In this document: in pieces, positions 1 to 5,194 of the stretch
Position numbering within the stretch: position 1 is the first letter of the stretch
Layout of the letters: every line of letters begins with the position of its first letter
Assembly (NCBI GenBank): GCA_038240875.1
Contig: JBBRGG010000189.1
Span: forward strand, 1-7,033
Direction: 5' to 3'
DNA from: JBBRGG01 sp038240875
Lineage (GTDB): Bacteria > Planctomycetota > Phycisphaerae > Phycisphaerales > UBA1924
DNA: 7,033 nt
Notes under the pieces: generated by a model
What the model was told of the DNA's origin: nothing
The model's input: only the letters and a program-made list of their open reading frames with translations
The model's database searches: none
Made by a program: the position numbers and the translations under genes

Positions 1-297
1 GCTCGAGTGTCGTGCGTGTCGAAGCAGGGGGTATGGGTTCGACTCGTTTCGCAAACAACGAAATGTGGATGACAAAGTCGCAATCAGGCTACCTATTTGG
101 GAATTGAGTACACGGAATTGCGCACTTTCGAGTGCCTGCTTGCGTACATGAGATTGATGGCGTGTAGATGAACGTGGATCTGGGTAAGGTGATATGAAGC
201 AGATGCTGGGTGCAGTGGCTCGAAGGTCTTGTTTCAGAAGGCTCGTAGCTTCAACTCTGGAACGCAGTGTTGATGATCTTTGTATAAGGGAGTTTGC
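1..297. other. Region upstream of hpf, no supportable gene
   Basis: No gene can be supported here. Two + frames are open from the window edge, one to a TGA at 105-107 and one to a TGA at about 149-151. These could be the last codons of a gene that begins outside the window, but neither translation resembles a family I know, and open stretches of this length are expected by chance. In proteobacteria rpoN often precedes hpf, but neither tail looks like the conserved RpoN C-terminus. A short imperfect hairpin (GAAG...CTTC, about 237-252) lies in the presumed leader. I see no convincing promoter. Confidence 0.4.
286..292 (+). promoter_or_regulatory. Shine-Dalgarno site of hpf
   Basis: AAGGGAG lies 5 bases before the ATG at 298. 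This fixes the hpf start there and argues against the in-frame TTG at 280, which lies upstream of the site. Confidence 0.75.
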
Positions 298-600
298 ATG
301 CGTATCGATGTTGTCGGTCGGAACGTTGAGGTCACGGACGCGATTCGTCAGTACGCGGAGACCAAGGCGTCGAAGCTCACAAAGTATTATGGCGGGGTCC
401 AGTCGATTTTGGTAACGGTTTCGCGAGAAAACGCTCATCACGTCTCGAATTACGATGTAGAGCTTGTGCTGGACGTTGAGAAGCACGCAGACTTTGTGTC
501 GCATGCTAGTGCGGTCGACCCGTACGCCTCGATCGATTTGGTGTGCGAGAAGGGTGAAAGGCAGCTGCGTGATTTCAAGGAACGGTTGCAACGCGGCTGA
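298..600 (+). CDS. hpf: Ribosome hibernation promoting factor, short form (HPF/YfiA family)
   Basis: This 100-residue protein belongs to the HPF/YfiA (ribosomal subunit interface protein) family. In characterised members it binds the decoding region of the 30S subunit and holds idle ribosomes inactive in stationary phase or starvation. What is seen: an N-terminal beta strand (MRIDVVGRNVEV), the 'T-D-A-I-R-Q-Y-A-E-x-K-A-S-K-L' helix at 13-27, and the C-terminal signature D74-P-Y-A-S-I-D80 followed by the basic helix 'K-G-E-R-Q-L-R-D-F-K-E-R-L'. It stops at residue 100, so it lacks the extra C-terminal dimerisation domain of long HPF. A dimer would then need another factor, or the protein acts as a 70S silencer. 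The ATG at 298 is preferred over a TTG at 280 because AAGGGAG at 286-292 lies 5 bases before it. It is the first gene of the PTS-linked cluster. The family call is firm. Confidence 0.93.
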   Translation: MRIDVVGRNVEVTDAIRQYAETKASKLTKYYGGVQSILVTVSRENAHHVSNYDVELVLDVEKHADFVSHASAVDPYASIDLVCEKGERQLRDFKERLQRG

Positions 601-739
601 GCACATGCTGAATTGACGTTGAATATGCCTAACAAGTACCACGAACTCAGCCCGATTGCAAGGTTTTTACACGTCTGGGTTTCTGATTGTTGATTTGCAC
701 AAGAACGTGGCAACGTAAGCTGTCTTGTGCTGTGGGCGA

Positions 740-814
740 GAAGAATCAGAGCAGGAATCGGGTTAGAGCGAATCACGAATGCTCGAAGAGCCCATAACCC
801 CTACTCTGATCTTC
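740..814 (+). repeat. Nested inverted repeat (11 bp outer, 6 bp inner) upstream of ptsN
   Basis: Outer arms 740-751 and 804-814 pair over 11 bp with one bulged base. Inner arms GGGTTA/TAACCC add 6 bp, and the apex has two mutually exclusive 4-bp stems. No U-run follows the outer arm, so it is not a simple terminator. It ends about 100 bases before the ptsN start and could be a leader-RNA element. Function unknown. Confidence 0.55.
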
Positions 815-904
815 CTACGCTTCGTTCCCTGGCAACGTGTGGGGGCTATTGCTGCTGTTGGCAACAGACCAAAGACGTAAAAGAATCTGTCTACGCCAGA
901 CTTT

Positions 905-910
905 GAGGAG
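905..910 (+). promoter_or_regulatory. Shine-Dalgarno site of ptsN
   Basis: GAGGAG lies 6 bases before the GTG at 917 and supports that non-ATG start. Confidence 0.7.
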
Positions 911-916
911 CCTCCA

Positions 917-1393
917 GTGCTTCGATTGTCGGAGATCGTGGCCTCGAATGCGATCATCCCGAACCTGACCTCGAGCAATCGCGACACGGTAGTGATCGAG
1001 TTGATCGATGGTCTTGTTAAAGCAGGATGCGCAAGCGCCGAGATTCGTGATGAGTTGATCAGCCGAGTCCTTGATCGTGAACGCCGAGGCTCTACGGGAT
1101 TTGGGCAGGGTGTCGCGGTGCCTCACGTGAAGCACAAGGGCGTGACCAAGCTCGCGGCCGCCATCGGTATTTCATCACGAGGCGTGGACTTTAACAGCCT
1201 GGATCGCCAACCAGTATTTTCTGTGATGCTCTTATTGAGCCCCGAGGATCGGCCGGATGAACATCTCCAGGCGATGGAAGTTATCTTTCGGCAACTGAGC
1301 AAAGATACGTTCCGGTACTTTCTTCGTCAGTGCGAGAGCGTGAAAGACGTGACTGAATTGCTCGAAGAAGCCGATGGCCAGTTGCTTGGGTGA
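917..1393 (+). CDS. ptsN: PTS EIIA domain protein, fructose/mannitol/nitrogen (PtsN) type
   Basis: A single-domain EIIA of 158 residues. In the phosphotransferase system the conserved histidine takes a phosphate from HPr. Stand-alone members pass it to sugar EIIB domains or, as in PTS-Ntr, act as regulators of potassium and nitrogen physiology. What is seen: the N-terminal 'L-S-E-I-V' strand, the helix 'I-R-D-E-L-I-S-R-V-L-D-R-E-R' (43-56), and the active-site segment 'T-G-F-G-Q-G-V-A-V-P-H70-V-K-H73', with H70 as the expected phosphorylation site. The later 'V-F-S-V-M-L-L-L-S-P-E' strand and 'H-L-Q-A-M-E-V-I-F-R-Q-L' helix are also typical. There is no EIIB or EIIC part, which favours a regulatory role, although fructose EIIA cannot be excluded. 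The GTG at 917 follows GAGGAG by 6 bases. HPr is encoded just downstream. Confidence 0.9.
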   Translation: MLRLSEIVASNAIIPNLTSSNRDTVVIELIDGLVKAGCASAEIRDELISRVLDRERRGSTGFGQGVAVPHVKHKGVTKLAAAIGISSRGVDFNSLDRQPVFSVMLLLSPEDRPDEHLQAMEVIFRQLSKDTFRYFLRQCESVKDVTELLEEADGQLLG

Positions 1394-1427
1394 GGCGGGT
1401 TTGACTGGTGTAGTGGTGTGGGCGGAC

Positions 1428-1462
1428 GTTCGCTGAGGCATTCTCGCGAACCTTTCGTTTGT
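1428..1462 (+). terminator. Candidate intrinsic terminator after ptsN
   Basis: GTTCGC 1428-1433 pairs with GCGAAC 1446-1451. After a bulged T, GAG 1435-1437 pairs with CTC 1443-1445, giving a 9-bp stem with a 5-base loop (GCATT). A T-rich but interrupted tail (CTTTCGTTTGTCTT) follows. The position, 35 bases after the ptsN stop, is right for a terminator. The broken U-tract makes it a weak or leaky one. Confidence 0.4.
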
Positions 1463-1522
1463 CTTATGAGTTATTGAGATGTGTGTACGAGGTTGAGTTC
1501 GAGTGTGGTTAAAGTCGCAGCT

Positions 1523-1526
1523 GGAG
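1523..1526 (+). promoter_or_regulatory. Shine-Dalgarno site that sets the ptsH start
   Basis: GGAG lies 6 bases before the GTG at 1533. The alternative GTG at 1503 has no comparable site and would add ten residues that HPr proteins do not normally have. Confidence 0.6.
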
Positions 1527-1532
1527 CGATTC

Positions 1533-1808
1533 GTGCCGGAACGGTGCAGCGTCATAGCGAACGTCGTGAACAAGCTGGGGTTGCACGCGCGCCCTGCGAT
1601 GACGTTTGTTGATGTAGCGATGACCTTTCAATCGGCGGTGCTGGTGCGCAAAGGTGATACAGAAGTTGATGGCAAGTCGATCATGCAGATGATGATGCTG
1701 GCGGCCAGCCGTGGATGCGAGCTAGAGATCATCGCAACTGGAGATGATGCGGCCAAGACGTGCGAAGCGCTCAAGAAGCTGGTCGATGGCGGCTTTGATG
1801 AAGAGTGA
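1533..1808 (+). CDS. ptsH: Phosphocarrier protein HPr
   Basis: HPr carries phosphate from enzyme I (PEP-dependent) to EIIA proteins. From the GTG at 1533 the product is 91 residues, the usual HPr size. The active-site block reads 'N-K-L-G-L-H18-A-R-P-A-M', with H18 as the catalytic histidine and R20 beside it. The second signature 'D-G-K-S49-I-M-Q-M-M-M-L-A-A' contains a serine spaced like Ser46 of Gram-positive HPr, so regulation by an HPr kinase is possible. No such kinase, and no enzyme I, is in this window. A longer form from the GTG at 1503 (101 aa) is less likely because it lacks a Shine-Dalgarno site. Proximity to a stand-alone EIIA and hpf suggests a regulatory phosphorelay rather than a dedicated sugar transporter; that is inference. 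Confidence 0.92.
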   Translation: MPERCSVIANVVNKLGLHARPAMTFVDVAMTFQSAVLVRKGDTEVDGKSIMQMMMLAASRGCELEIIATGDDAAKTCEALKKLVDGGFDEE

Positions 1809-2339
1809 TTGGGCATTCGCCACTTGGCATTTGGTATTTGGGAAGACAGATCGAACGCCCATAGGCGCAGTAATTGTGTGTGTTCAGGCAATCTGAGTTC
1901 ACGAGATCTGCAATAAATCAAACCCATAACACTGGCCTGAAATACGAGCCAAGCCGGGCAGGAAAGTAAAGCCACGTCTTGCTCTCGGAGTGATGCAGTT
2001 CCTAAGGCAGCCCGGATGTAAACTAACACGCAATTGAATGCGTTAGTAAGCGATCGCTTCTCTCTACCGAGGCGCAGTTAAATTTGCTTGCATGAACCAG
2101 ACGCTTCGTGTCTGGCAATAGCCGTGCGACACTTCGCAGCGAAGAAAGCGGCAAGAAGTGCGCAGCTGCAGGAGACTTGCCAATGCCTAGCAGGATGTCC
2201 AACAGGACGTCAAGTAGGAAGGAAGCATCAGGATCGAAGCGATCCTGGTGGCACGGGAAGGCAAAGACATAAAGCTAATGCCCTCGCTTTAAGAAAGCGG
2301 GTACCCAAGACACTTTTGAGTTTCAAGCGAGATTCGTTT
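1809..2339 (+). other. 531-base gap between convergent ptsH and terC genes
   Basis: I find no believable protein here. Open frames exist on both strands (for example + from 2088, and - from about 2029 running into ptsH), but their translations look random and show no family motifs. The first 80 bases hold three short similar units (TTGGGCATT, TTGGCATTT, TGGTATTTGGG). From about 1888 onward the sequence is packed with hairpins, described in the next entry. AGGCGCAGT is repeated directly at 1863-1871 and 2070-2078. Confidence 0.6.
2048..2059. repeat. Perfect 12-base palindrome AAGCGATCGCTT
   Basis: AAGCGATCGCTT is fully self-complementary and contains GCGATCGC. As RNA it has no loop of its own, but its right half TCGCTT could pair with AAGCGA at 2325-2330. 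As DNA it could be a dimeric protein-binding site. Function unknown. Confidence 0.5.
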
Positions 2340-2341
2340 TT
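2283..2341 (+). terminator. Possible 3' end or terminator of the structured RNA
   Basis: CTCGCTT 2283-2289 is perfectly complementary to AAGCGAG 2325-2331, which is followed by ATTCG and five Ts (2337-2341). The same left arm also forms a local hairpin with AAAGCGGG 2294-2301. The five-base gap between stem and T-run and the long loop make this a poor canonical terminator. It lies just before the end of the opposing terC gene, where a terminator would be expected. Confidence 0.25.
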
Positions 2342-3929
2342 ACGCCGCACTTGATCCGCCAGTGGGGGGGAAGTGGCGGCTGTCATCGGCGAGGCTATCG
2401 CGAGCATTATTTGAGGGCGCAGAAGTATGCTCGGCGAATGGGCCTGAGGCTTGGGATGATGTTGGGCCAGATGTATGTGTTGGTGTTGTCGTACTTAACG
2501 CCTGTGATCCGCCGCCAGCACGACGTGCTTGCCATTGGCGGATGGTCATAACCGACCAGATGCCGATGCCTGCAAAGAGCGGGAGCGAGCCTGGGAGCAC
2601 CATCCACGCGTTGAGTTTGAAGTAGGTGATGATGAACCACAACGTCGCGCCGGTGATGGCGAGAACAAACGGGATAAGGATGGGGTGGGAGAAGCGAGCG
2701 AGAAAGTCGCCAGCGCGTTTGCCGACGCGCTGGGCGTGAGTTGCGTAGGTGCTCAGGAGTTTGCGAGCCCAGAAGAATTCGGAGGCGAGTACAGCAAGGC
2801 CTATGGGAATGACTAGCGCGCCCGGGCCTGGGCCGACGGTCATGAAGATGCCGATGCCAACGATGGTGGTGCCGACGACAAACACGATGAGGCGGCGAGA
2901 TTGCTTGAGCGTGAGTCTTGCGATGCGGTCGGCGTCTTCGCCCAGTGGGCTTGTGGAGCGTTCGCGGCCACGGCGAGCGAGGATGAGGGCGATGACAACG
3001 AAGGCCCCAAGAACGCCACTGACCACGGCGAGGCTGATCTCGGTGGGCATGCGCAATGTGGTGGGGAGGGCCATGACGACGGCGAGGAAGGCAAGGTTGA
3101 GGGCGAGCCCGACTTTGACGTAACGGAGCCATGCGGTGTAGGAGGAGAGGACAAAGAAGAGGGATCGAAGGACCAAGAGAGAGAATGCGGTGGCAGCGAA
3201 AACGATGAAGGGGTCGCGTGTGACGGCGTAGACCGCGGGGACCGAATCGATGGCGAAGACCGCGTCGGCGGTTTCGATCATGATGAGGGTGACAAGTAGT
3301 GGAGTCAGGCTGAGCTTGCCATCGACCTTTGCAAAGAGGTTTGAGCCACGGAAGCGATCGGAGATTGGGAAGACGCGTTTGAGGAGCCAAACGATTGGGT
3401 TTTTCGAGGGGTCAAGTTGTTCCTGACGTATTAGGATCATGCGAAGAGCCGCGAGAACAAGGAGCCCAGCGAGCACGAAGCGAACCCAGCCGAAAGAATT
3501 GATGAGCCAGCCGGTGGAGCCGATCATGCCGCCACGGATGATGAGGGCGGCGAGTACGCCCCAGAGAAGAACGCGGCGTTGATACTTGATGGGTGTTTTG
3601 AAGTATGTGAAGACAGCGGCAAACACGAAGACCGAGTCAAGGTCGAGAGAAAGTTCGACCAAGAATGCGGTGACGAATTGAAGAGAGGCTTCGTGGGCGG
3701 ATTTTACGATTGTGCCATCGGGTGTGTGCTGGAGGCCCAGGCCCATCCAGTTGGTGTCATAGGCGAAGAAGAGGGCGAAGTTGAATGCGGCGGCGACGCC
3801 TAGGTAGATAATCGCGAGCGCCAGGGCGTTGTGTGGCTTGGATTCGCGTGAGCGACGATTGATCACGAAGAGGTCGATGAAGACCAGCGCGACGATCGTG
3901 AGAACCAGAGTTGTCCAGGCCCAGATCAT
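2340..3929 (-). CDS. TerC-family membrane protein with added PGPGW-type domain
   Basis: A polytopic membrane protein of 529 residues. Residues about 1-315 are TerC-like: the first segment ends in 'F-I-D-L-F-V-I-N-R-R-S'; the acidic motif 'V-E-L-S-L-D-L-D-S-V-F-V-F' is at 91-103; then 'Y-Q-R-R-V-L-L-W-G'; then 'I-E219-T-A-D222-A-V-F-A-I-D228-S-V-P-A' and 'R-D-P-F-I-V-F'. TerC relatives are linked to manganese export and tellurite resistance; the substrate here is inferred. Residues about 335-392 match the PGPGW transmembrane family: 'V-G-P-G-P-G-A-L-V-I-P-I-G-L-A-V-L-A-S-E' followed by 'F-F-W-A-R-K-L-L'. Two more membrane segments follow (416-436, 443-462), then a Ser/Thr/Pro/Ala-rich tail (470-529), probably disordered. 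The ATG overlaps the TGA of the upstream terC gene by 4 bases. AAGGAGG lies 10 bases before the start (3940-3946), inside the upstream gene. Most TerC proteins are 300-350 aa, so the extension is unusual. Confidence 0.88.
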   Translation of the reverse strand: MIWAWTTLVLTIVALVFIDLFVINRRSRESKPHNALALAIIYLGVAAAFNFALFFAYDTNWMGLGLQHTPDGTIVKSAHEASLQFVTAFLVELSLDLDSVFVFAAVFTYFKTPIKYQRRVLLWGVLAALIIRGGMIGSTGWLINSFGWVRFVLAGLLVLAALRMILIRQEQLDPSKNPIVWLLKRVFPISDRFRGSNLFAKVDGKLSLTPLLVTLIMIETADAVFAIDSVPAVYAVTRDPFIVFAATAFSLLVLRSLFFVLSSYTAWLRYVKVGLALNLAFLAVVMALPTTLRMPTEISLAVVSGVLGAFVVIALILARRGRERSTSPLGEDADRIARLTLKQSRRLIVFVVGTTIVGIGIFMTVGPGPGALVIPIGLAVLASEFFWARKLLSTYATHAQRVGKRAGDFLARFSHPILIPFVLAITGATLWFIITYFKLNAWMVLPGSLPLFAGIGIWSVMTIRQWQARRAGGGSQALSTTTPTHTSGPTSSQASGPFAEHTSAPSNNARDSLADDSRHFPPTGGSSAA

Positions 3930-5011
3930 CGCGATGCAGCCTCCTTATGCTCGTTTAGGAGTGAAGCAGCGGCGGCTTCCATGGTCGATGCGGATTCAAG
4001 CTTGGCCAAGGCTTCGTGATTCACAGGCATTTGCCAGAGGATGGAAGCGAGGACGCCAGATCCAAGCGAGCCGACGACGACGCCGAGCGAAATGAAGGCG
4101 TTTATGTGGAAGTCGAGGGCGAGTTCGAGGATCATCTTTATGCCGACGTAGCCAAGGATTACAACGACGGTGTACTTGAGGTAAGCAAACTTTCCATCGA
4201 TCGTAGCGAGTGCGAAGTAGAGAGAGCGAAGGCCAAGGATCGCGAAGATGTTGCTGGTAAAGACGATGAAGGGGTCTATGGTGATCGAGAAGCACGCGAG
4301 GACGGAATCGACGGCAAAGTCGACGTCGGTTGCTTCGACGACTAAGAGCACGAGAAAGAGCGGGGTCATGGCGCGGGTGCCATCGGGGAGGCGTGTAAAC
4401 AAGCGCTGGCCATCGAATTGAGGGCTGAGTGGAAAGAGCTTTCGAGCGGCACGAAAGATGAGCATTTTCTCGAAGTCGGGGGTATCGTGTTCGTTGGTAA
4501 CAAGCAGTTTGATCGTGGTAAAGATGAGGAACGCGTTAAAGAGATAAAGGATCGTCTCGAAGTATTGCACGAGCGCGACGCCCGCGAGGATCAAGATGCC
4601 TCCAAGGATGACAGCGCCCAAAATGCCCCAAAACAGGACGCGGTACTGGAACTTGGCGGAAACGCGGAAGATGCCGAAGATGAGGGCCATCACTAAGATG
4701 TTATCGACGCTGAGAGAATATTCGATGACCCAGGCTTGCAGGCACAAGAGGACGACGTAAAGGCCTTCGCCAACAGGTTTGACATTGCTGCTTTCCATCG
4801 CGATAAGCTTTGTGACTATTTCGCCGACGTTAGATTCGTAGAGGTAGTAGACCACGCCACTAGAGGCAAAGCCCATGGCGACAAAGACGCCGACCCAGCG
4901 AAAGGCGGATGAGCCGGAGATTGCGTGGGCCTTTCGATTGATGAGGCCAAGGTCGACGGCGAGGACCGCCGTGATGAAGATAAGAAATCCAGCCCAGAGC
5001 CAAACCTGCAT
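3926..5011 (-). CDS. terC: TerC/Alx-family integral membrane protein
   Basis: A 361-residue protein of normal TerC length. It shows the family order of motifs: the first membrane segment with 'L-A-V-D20-L-G-L-I-N-R-K-A-H'; the acidic membrane motif 'E-Y-S-L-S-V-D103-N104-I-L-V-M'; 'F-Q-Y-R-V-L-F-W-G-I-L-G'; a soluble loop (about 171-212); 'L-V-V-E226-A-T-D229-V-D-F-A-V-D235-S'; and 'I-D-P-F-I-V-F-T-S-N-I-F-A-I-L-G-L-R'. Characterised relatives act in manganese homeostasis or tellurite resistance at the inner membrane; the substrate here is not shown. The residues after D235 are 'S-V-L-A-C-F-S' where relatives usually have S-I-P-A. The ATG at 5011 is chosen over a GTG at 5038 because GGAG lies 7 bases before it and MQVWLWAGF matches the usual N-terminus. 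It precedes a second, longer terC gene with a 4-base overlap and follows cls by 183 bases on the same strand. Confidence 0.93.
   Translation of the reverse strand: MQVWLWAGFLIFITAVLAVDLGLINRKAHAISGSSAFRWVGVFVAMGFASSGVVYYLYESNVGEIVTKLIAMESSNVKPVGEGLYVVLLCLQAWVIEYSLSVDNILVMALIFGIFRVSAKFQYRVLFWGILGAVILGGILILAGVALVQYFETILYLFNAFLIFTTIKLLVTNEHDTPDFEKMLIFRAARKLFPLSPQFDGQRLFTRLPDGTRAMTPLFLVLLVVEATDVDFAVDSVLACFSITIDPFIVFTSNIFAILGLRSLYFALATIDGKFAYLKYTVVVILGYVGIKMILELALDFHINAFISLGVVVGSLGSGVLASILWQMPVNHEALAKLESASTMEAAAASLLNEHKEAASR
3940..3946 (-). promoter_or_regulatory. Shine-Dalgarno site of the second terC gene
   Basis: AAGGAGG on the minus strand, 10 bases before the ATG at 3929, lies within the last codons of the upstream terC gene. 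Together with the 4-base ATGA overlap it indicates that both genes are on one mRNA and probably translationally coupled. Confidence 0.65.
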
Positions 5012-5194
5012 CAGAATACTCCACGCGCGAGCAAACACACTTTAGAATTGGTGGTGTGAGCAAGGGTAGCAGCGGGGCTTGGTAGTACGAGTGGATTGAG
5101 GGAAAGAAGGCACTAGCTGTGCGTGATTAAGAGAAGCGATGAAGGGTGACTCAGACGCGATGAACGTCTCTGGTTCGAGTTTTGGTATAGAGCG
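5012..5194 (-). other. Spacer between cls and the terC pair
   Basis: 183 bases, presumably holding the terC leader. I looked on the minus strand for the yybP-ykoY manganese riboswitch that often precedes terC-type genes and did not find its conserved GGGGAGUAG-like loop. A short inverted repeat (AGACG/CGTCT, about 5153-5170) sits just after the cls stop, without a T-run. No promoter is convincing. Confidence 0.4.
5019..5022 (-). promoter_or_regulatory. Shine-Dalgarno site that sets the terC start
   Basis: GGAG on the minus strand lies 7 bases before the ATG at 5011. The longer GTG start at 5038 has only a weak AAAG-like stretch before it. Confidence 0.6.

Larger units (their letters stand above)
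601..916 (+). other. Structured spacer between hpf and ptsN
   Basis: This 316-base gap has no credible gene but several inverted repeats. (a) GCACAAGA 697-704 pairs with TCTTGTGC 723-730 (8 bp); within it ACGT 705-708 faces ACGT 713-716. (b) A nested hairpin: GAAG 740-743 with CTTC 811-814, ATCAGAG 745-751 with CTCTGAT 804-810 (one bulged A), and GGGTTA 760-765 with TAACCC 795-800. Inside that, GCTC 781-784 can pair either with GAGC 766-769 or with GAGC 788-791. (c) CTGTTGGCAACAG at 855-867 is a 5-bp stem with a 3-base loop. The 9-mer TGGCAACGT occurs at 708-716 and 830-838, and TGGCAAC occurs a third time at 859-865. The region may be the 5' leader of the ptsN mRNA. No promoter hexamers are convincing. 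Confidence 0.55.
1394..1532 (+). other. Spacer between ptsN and ptsH
   Basis: A 139-base gap with no gene. It holds a terminator-like hairpin at 1428-1451 and otherwise nothing I recognise. A gap this long, with a hairpin inside it, suggests that ptsN and ptsH are not simply co-transcribed. Confidence 0.5.
1888..2341 (+). ncRNA. Candidate structured non-coding RNA, family unknown
   Basis: Hairpins seen: GCAATCT 1888-1894 with AGATCTGC 1904-1911 (bulged C); CCGGGCAGGAA 1954-1964 with TTCCT 1999-2003 plus GCCCGG 2010-2015 (six-base bulge); ACTAAC/GTTAGT around 2021-2047; CCAGAC 2097-2102 with GTCTGG 2110-2115; CTTCG 2132-2136 with CGAAG 2140-2144, competing with CACTTC 2130-2135 and GAAGTG 2155-2160; ACTT 2175-2178 with AAGT 2212-2215 enclosing GATGTCC 2194-2200 and GGACGTC 2205-2211; CATCAGGATCG 2226-2236 with CGATCCTGGTG 2240-2250 (11 bp, loop AAG); CGCTTT 2285-2290 with AAAGCG 2294-2299. 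Wobble pairs noticed (2103-2109, 2196-2209, 2228-2248, 2284-2300) are G-U on + and would be A-C on -, so + is the likely sense strand. The ends are uncertain; transcription may stop at the T-run 2337-2341. It could also be the 3' UTR of ptsH. It does not match RNase P, tmRNA or SRP RNA as I know them. Confidence 0.4.

Noticed and set aside
36..66. GGTTCGACTCGTTTCGC with CGCAAACAACGAAA, reminiscent of a tRNA T-arm or of tmRNA.
   Set aside because: The bases flanking the TTCGACT loop do not form a stem, and the frame that follows does not end in an A-L-A-A-like tag.
220..240. TGGCTCG...CTTG resembling a sigma-54 promoter before hpf.
   Set aside because: The distance between the GG and the TTG element is wrong by about two bases and the GC of the -12 element is missing.
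270..288. TTGATG and TATAAG as a -35/-10 promoter pair for hpf.
   Set aside because: The hexamers are only 7 bases apart, and the TATAAG overlaps the Shine-Dalgarno site, so transcription would begin too late.
1954..1970. CCGGGCAGGAAAGT recalls the conserved RNase P RNA segment with GAGGAAAGUCCGGGC.
   Set aside because: The order of the two parts is reversed, and the partner segment ACAGAA with a following GGCUUA is missing in the next 400 bases.
2170..2182. CAGGAGACTTGCC resembles the B12 box (CAGGAGACCTGCC) of cobalamin riboswitches.
   Set aside because: The other conserved parts of the riboswitch are not found upstream in the right order. A GGGAAGGC-like stretch occurs at 2255-2262, but it is downstream of the box rather than before it. 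No B12-related or other gene follows on the + strand, so this is probably a chance match.
2218..2227. GGAAGGAAGCA, as in the apical loop of SRP (4.5S) RNA.
   Set aside because: In SRP RNA the GGAA tetraloop is closed by UCC/GGA. Here the preceding bases are GUA, which do not pair, and the rest of the SRP helix is absent.
2088..2354. Open + frame of 88 codons in the gap between ptsH and terC.
   Set aside because: The translation shows no family character, the start lacks a clear ribosome site, and it overlaps the dense hairpins and the end of the opposing terC gene.
2407..3390. Long minus-strand open frame of 327 codons inside the terC gene.
   Set aside because: It is Arg/His/Pro-rich and out of frame with the well-supported TerC protein. 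It is a typical shadow frame.
5012..5194. Possible yybP-ykoY manganese riboswitch ahead of terC.
   Set aside because: On the minus strand I found neither the GGGGAGUAG-like loop nor its companion loop.
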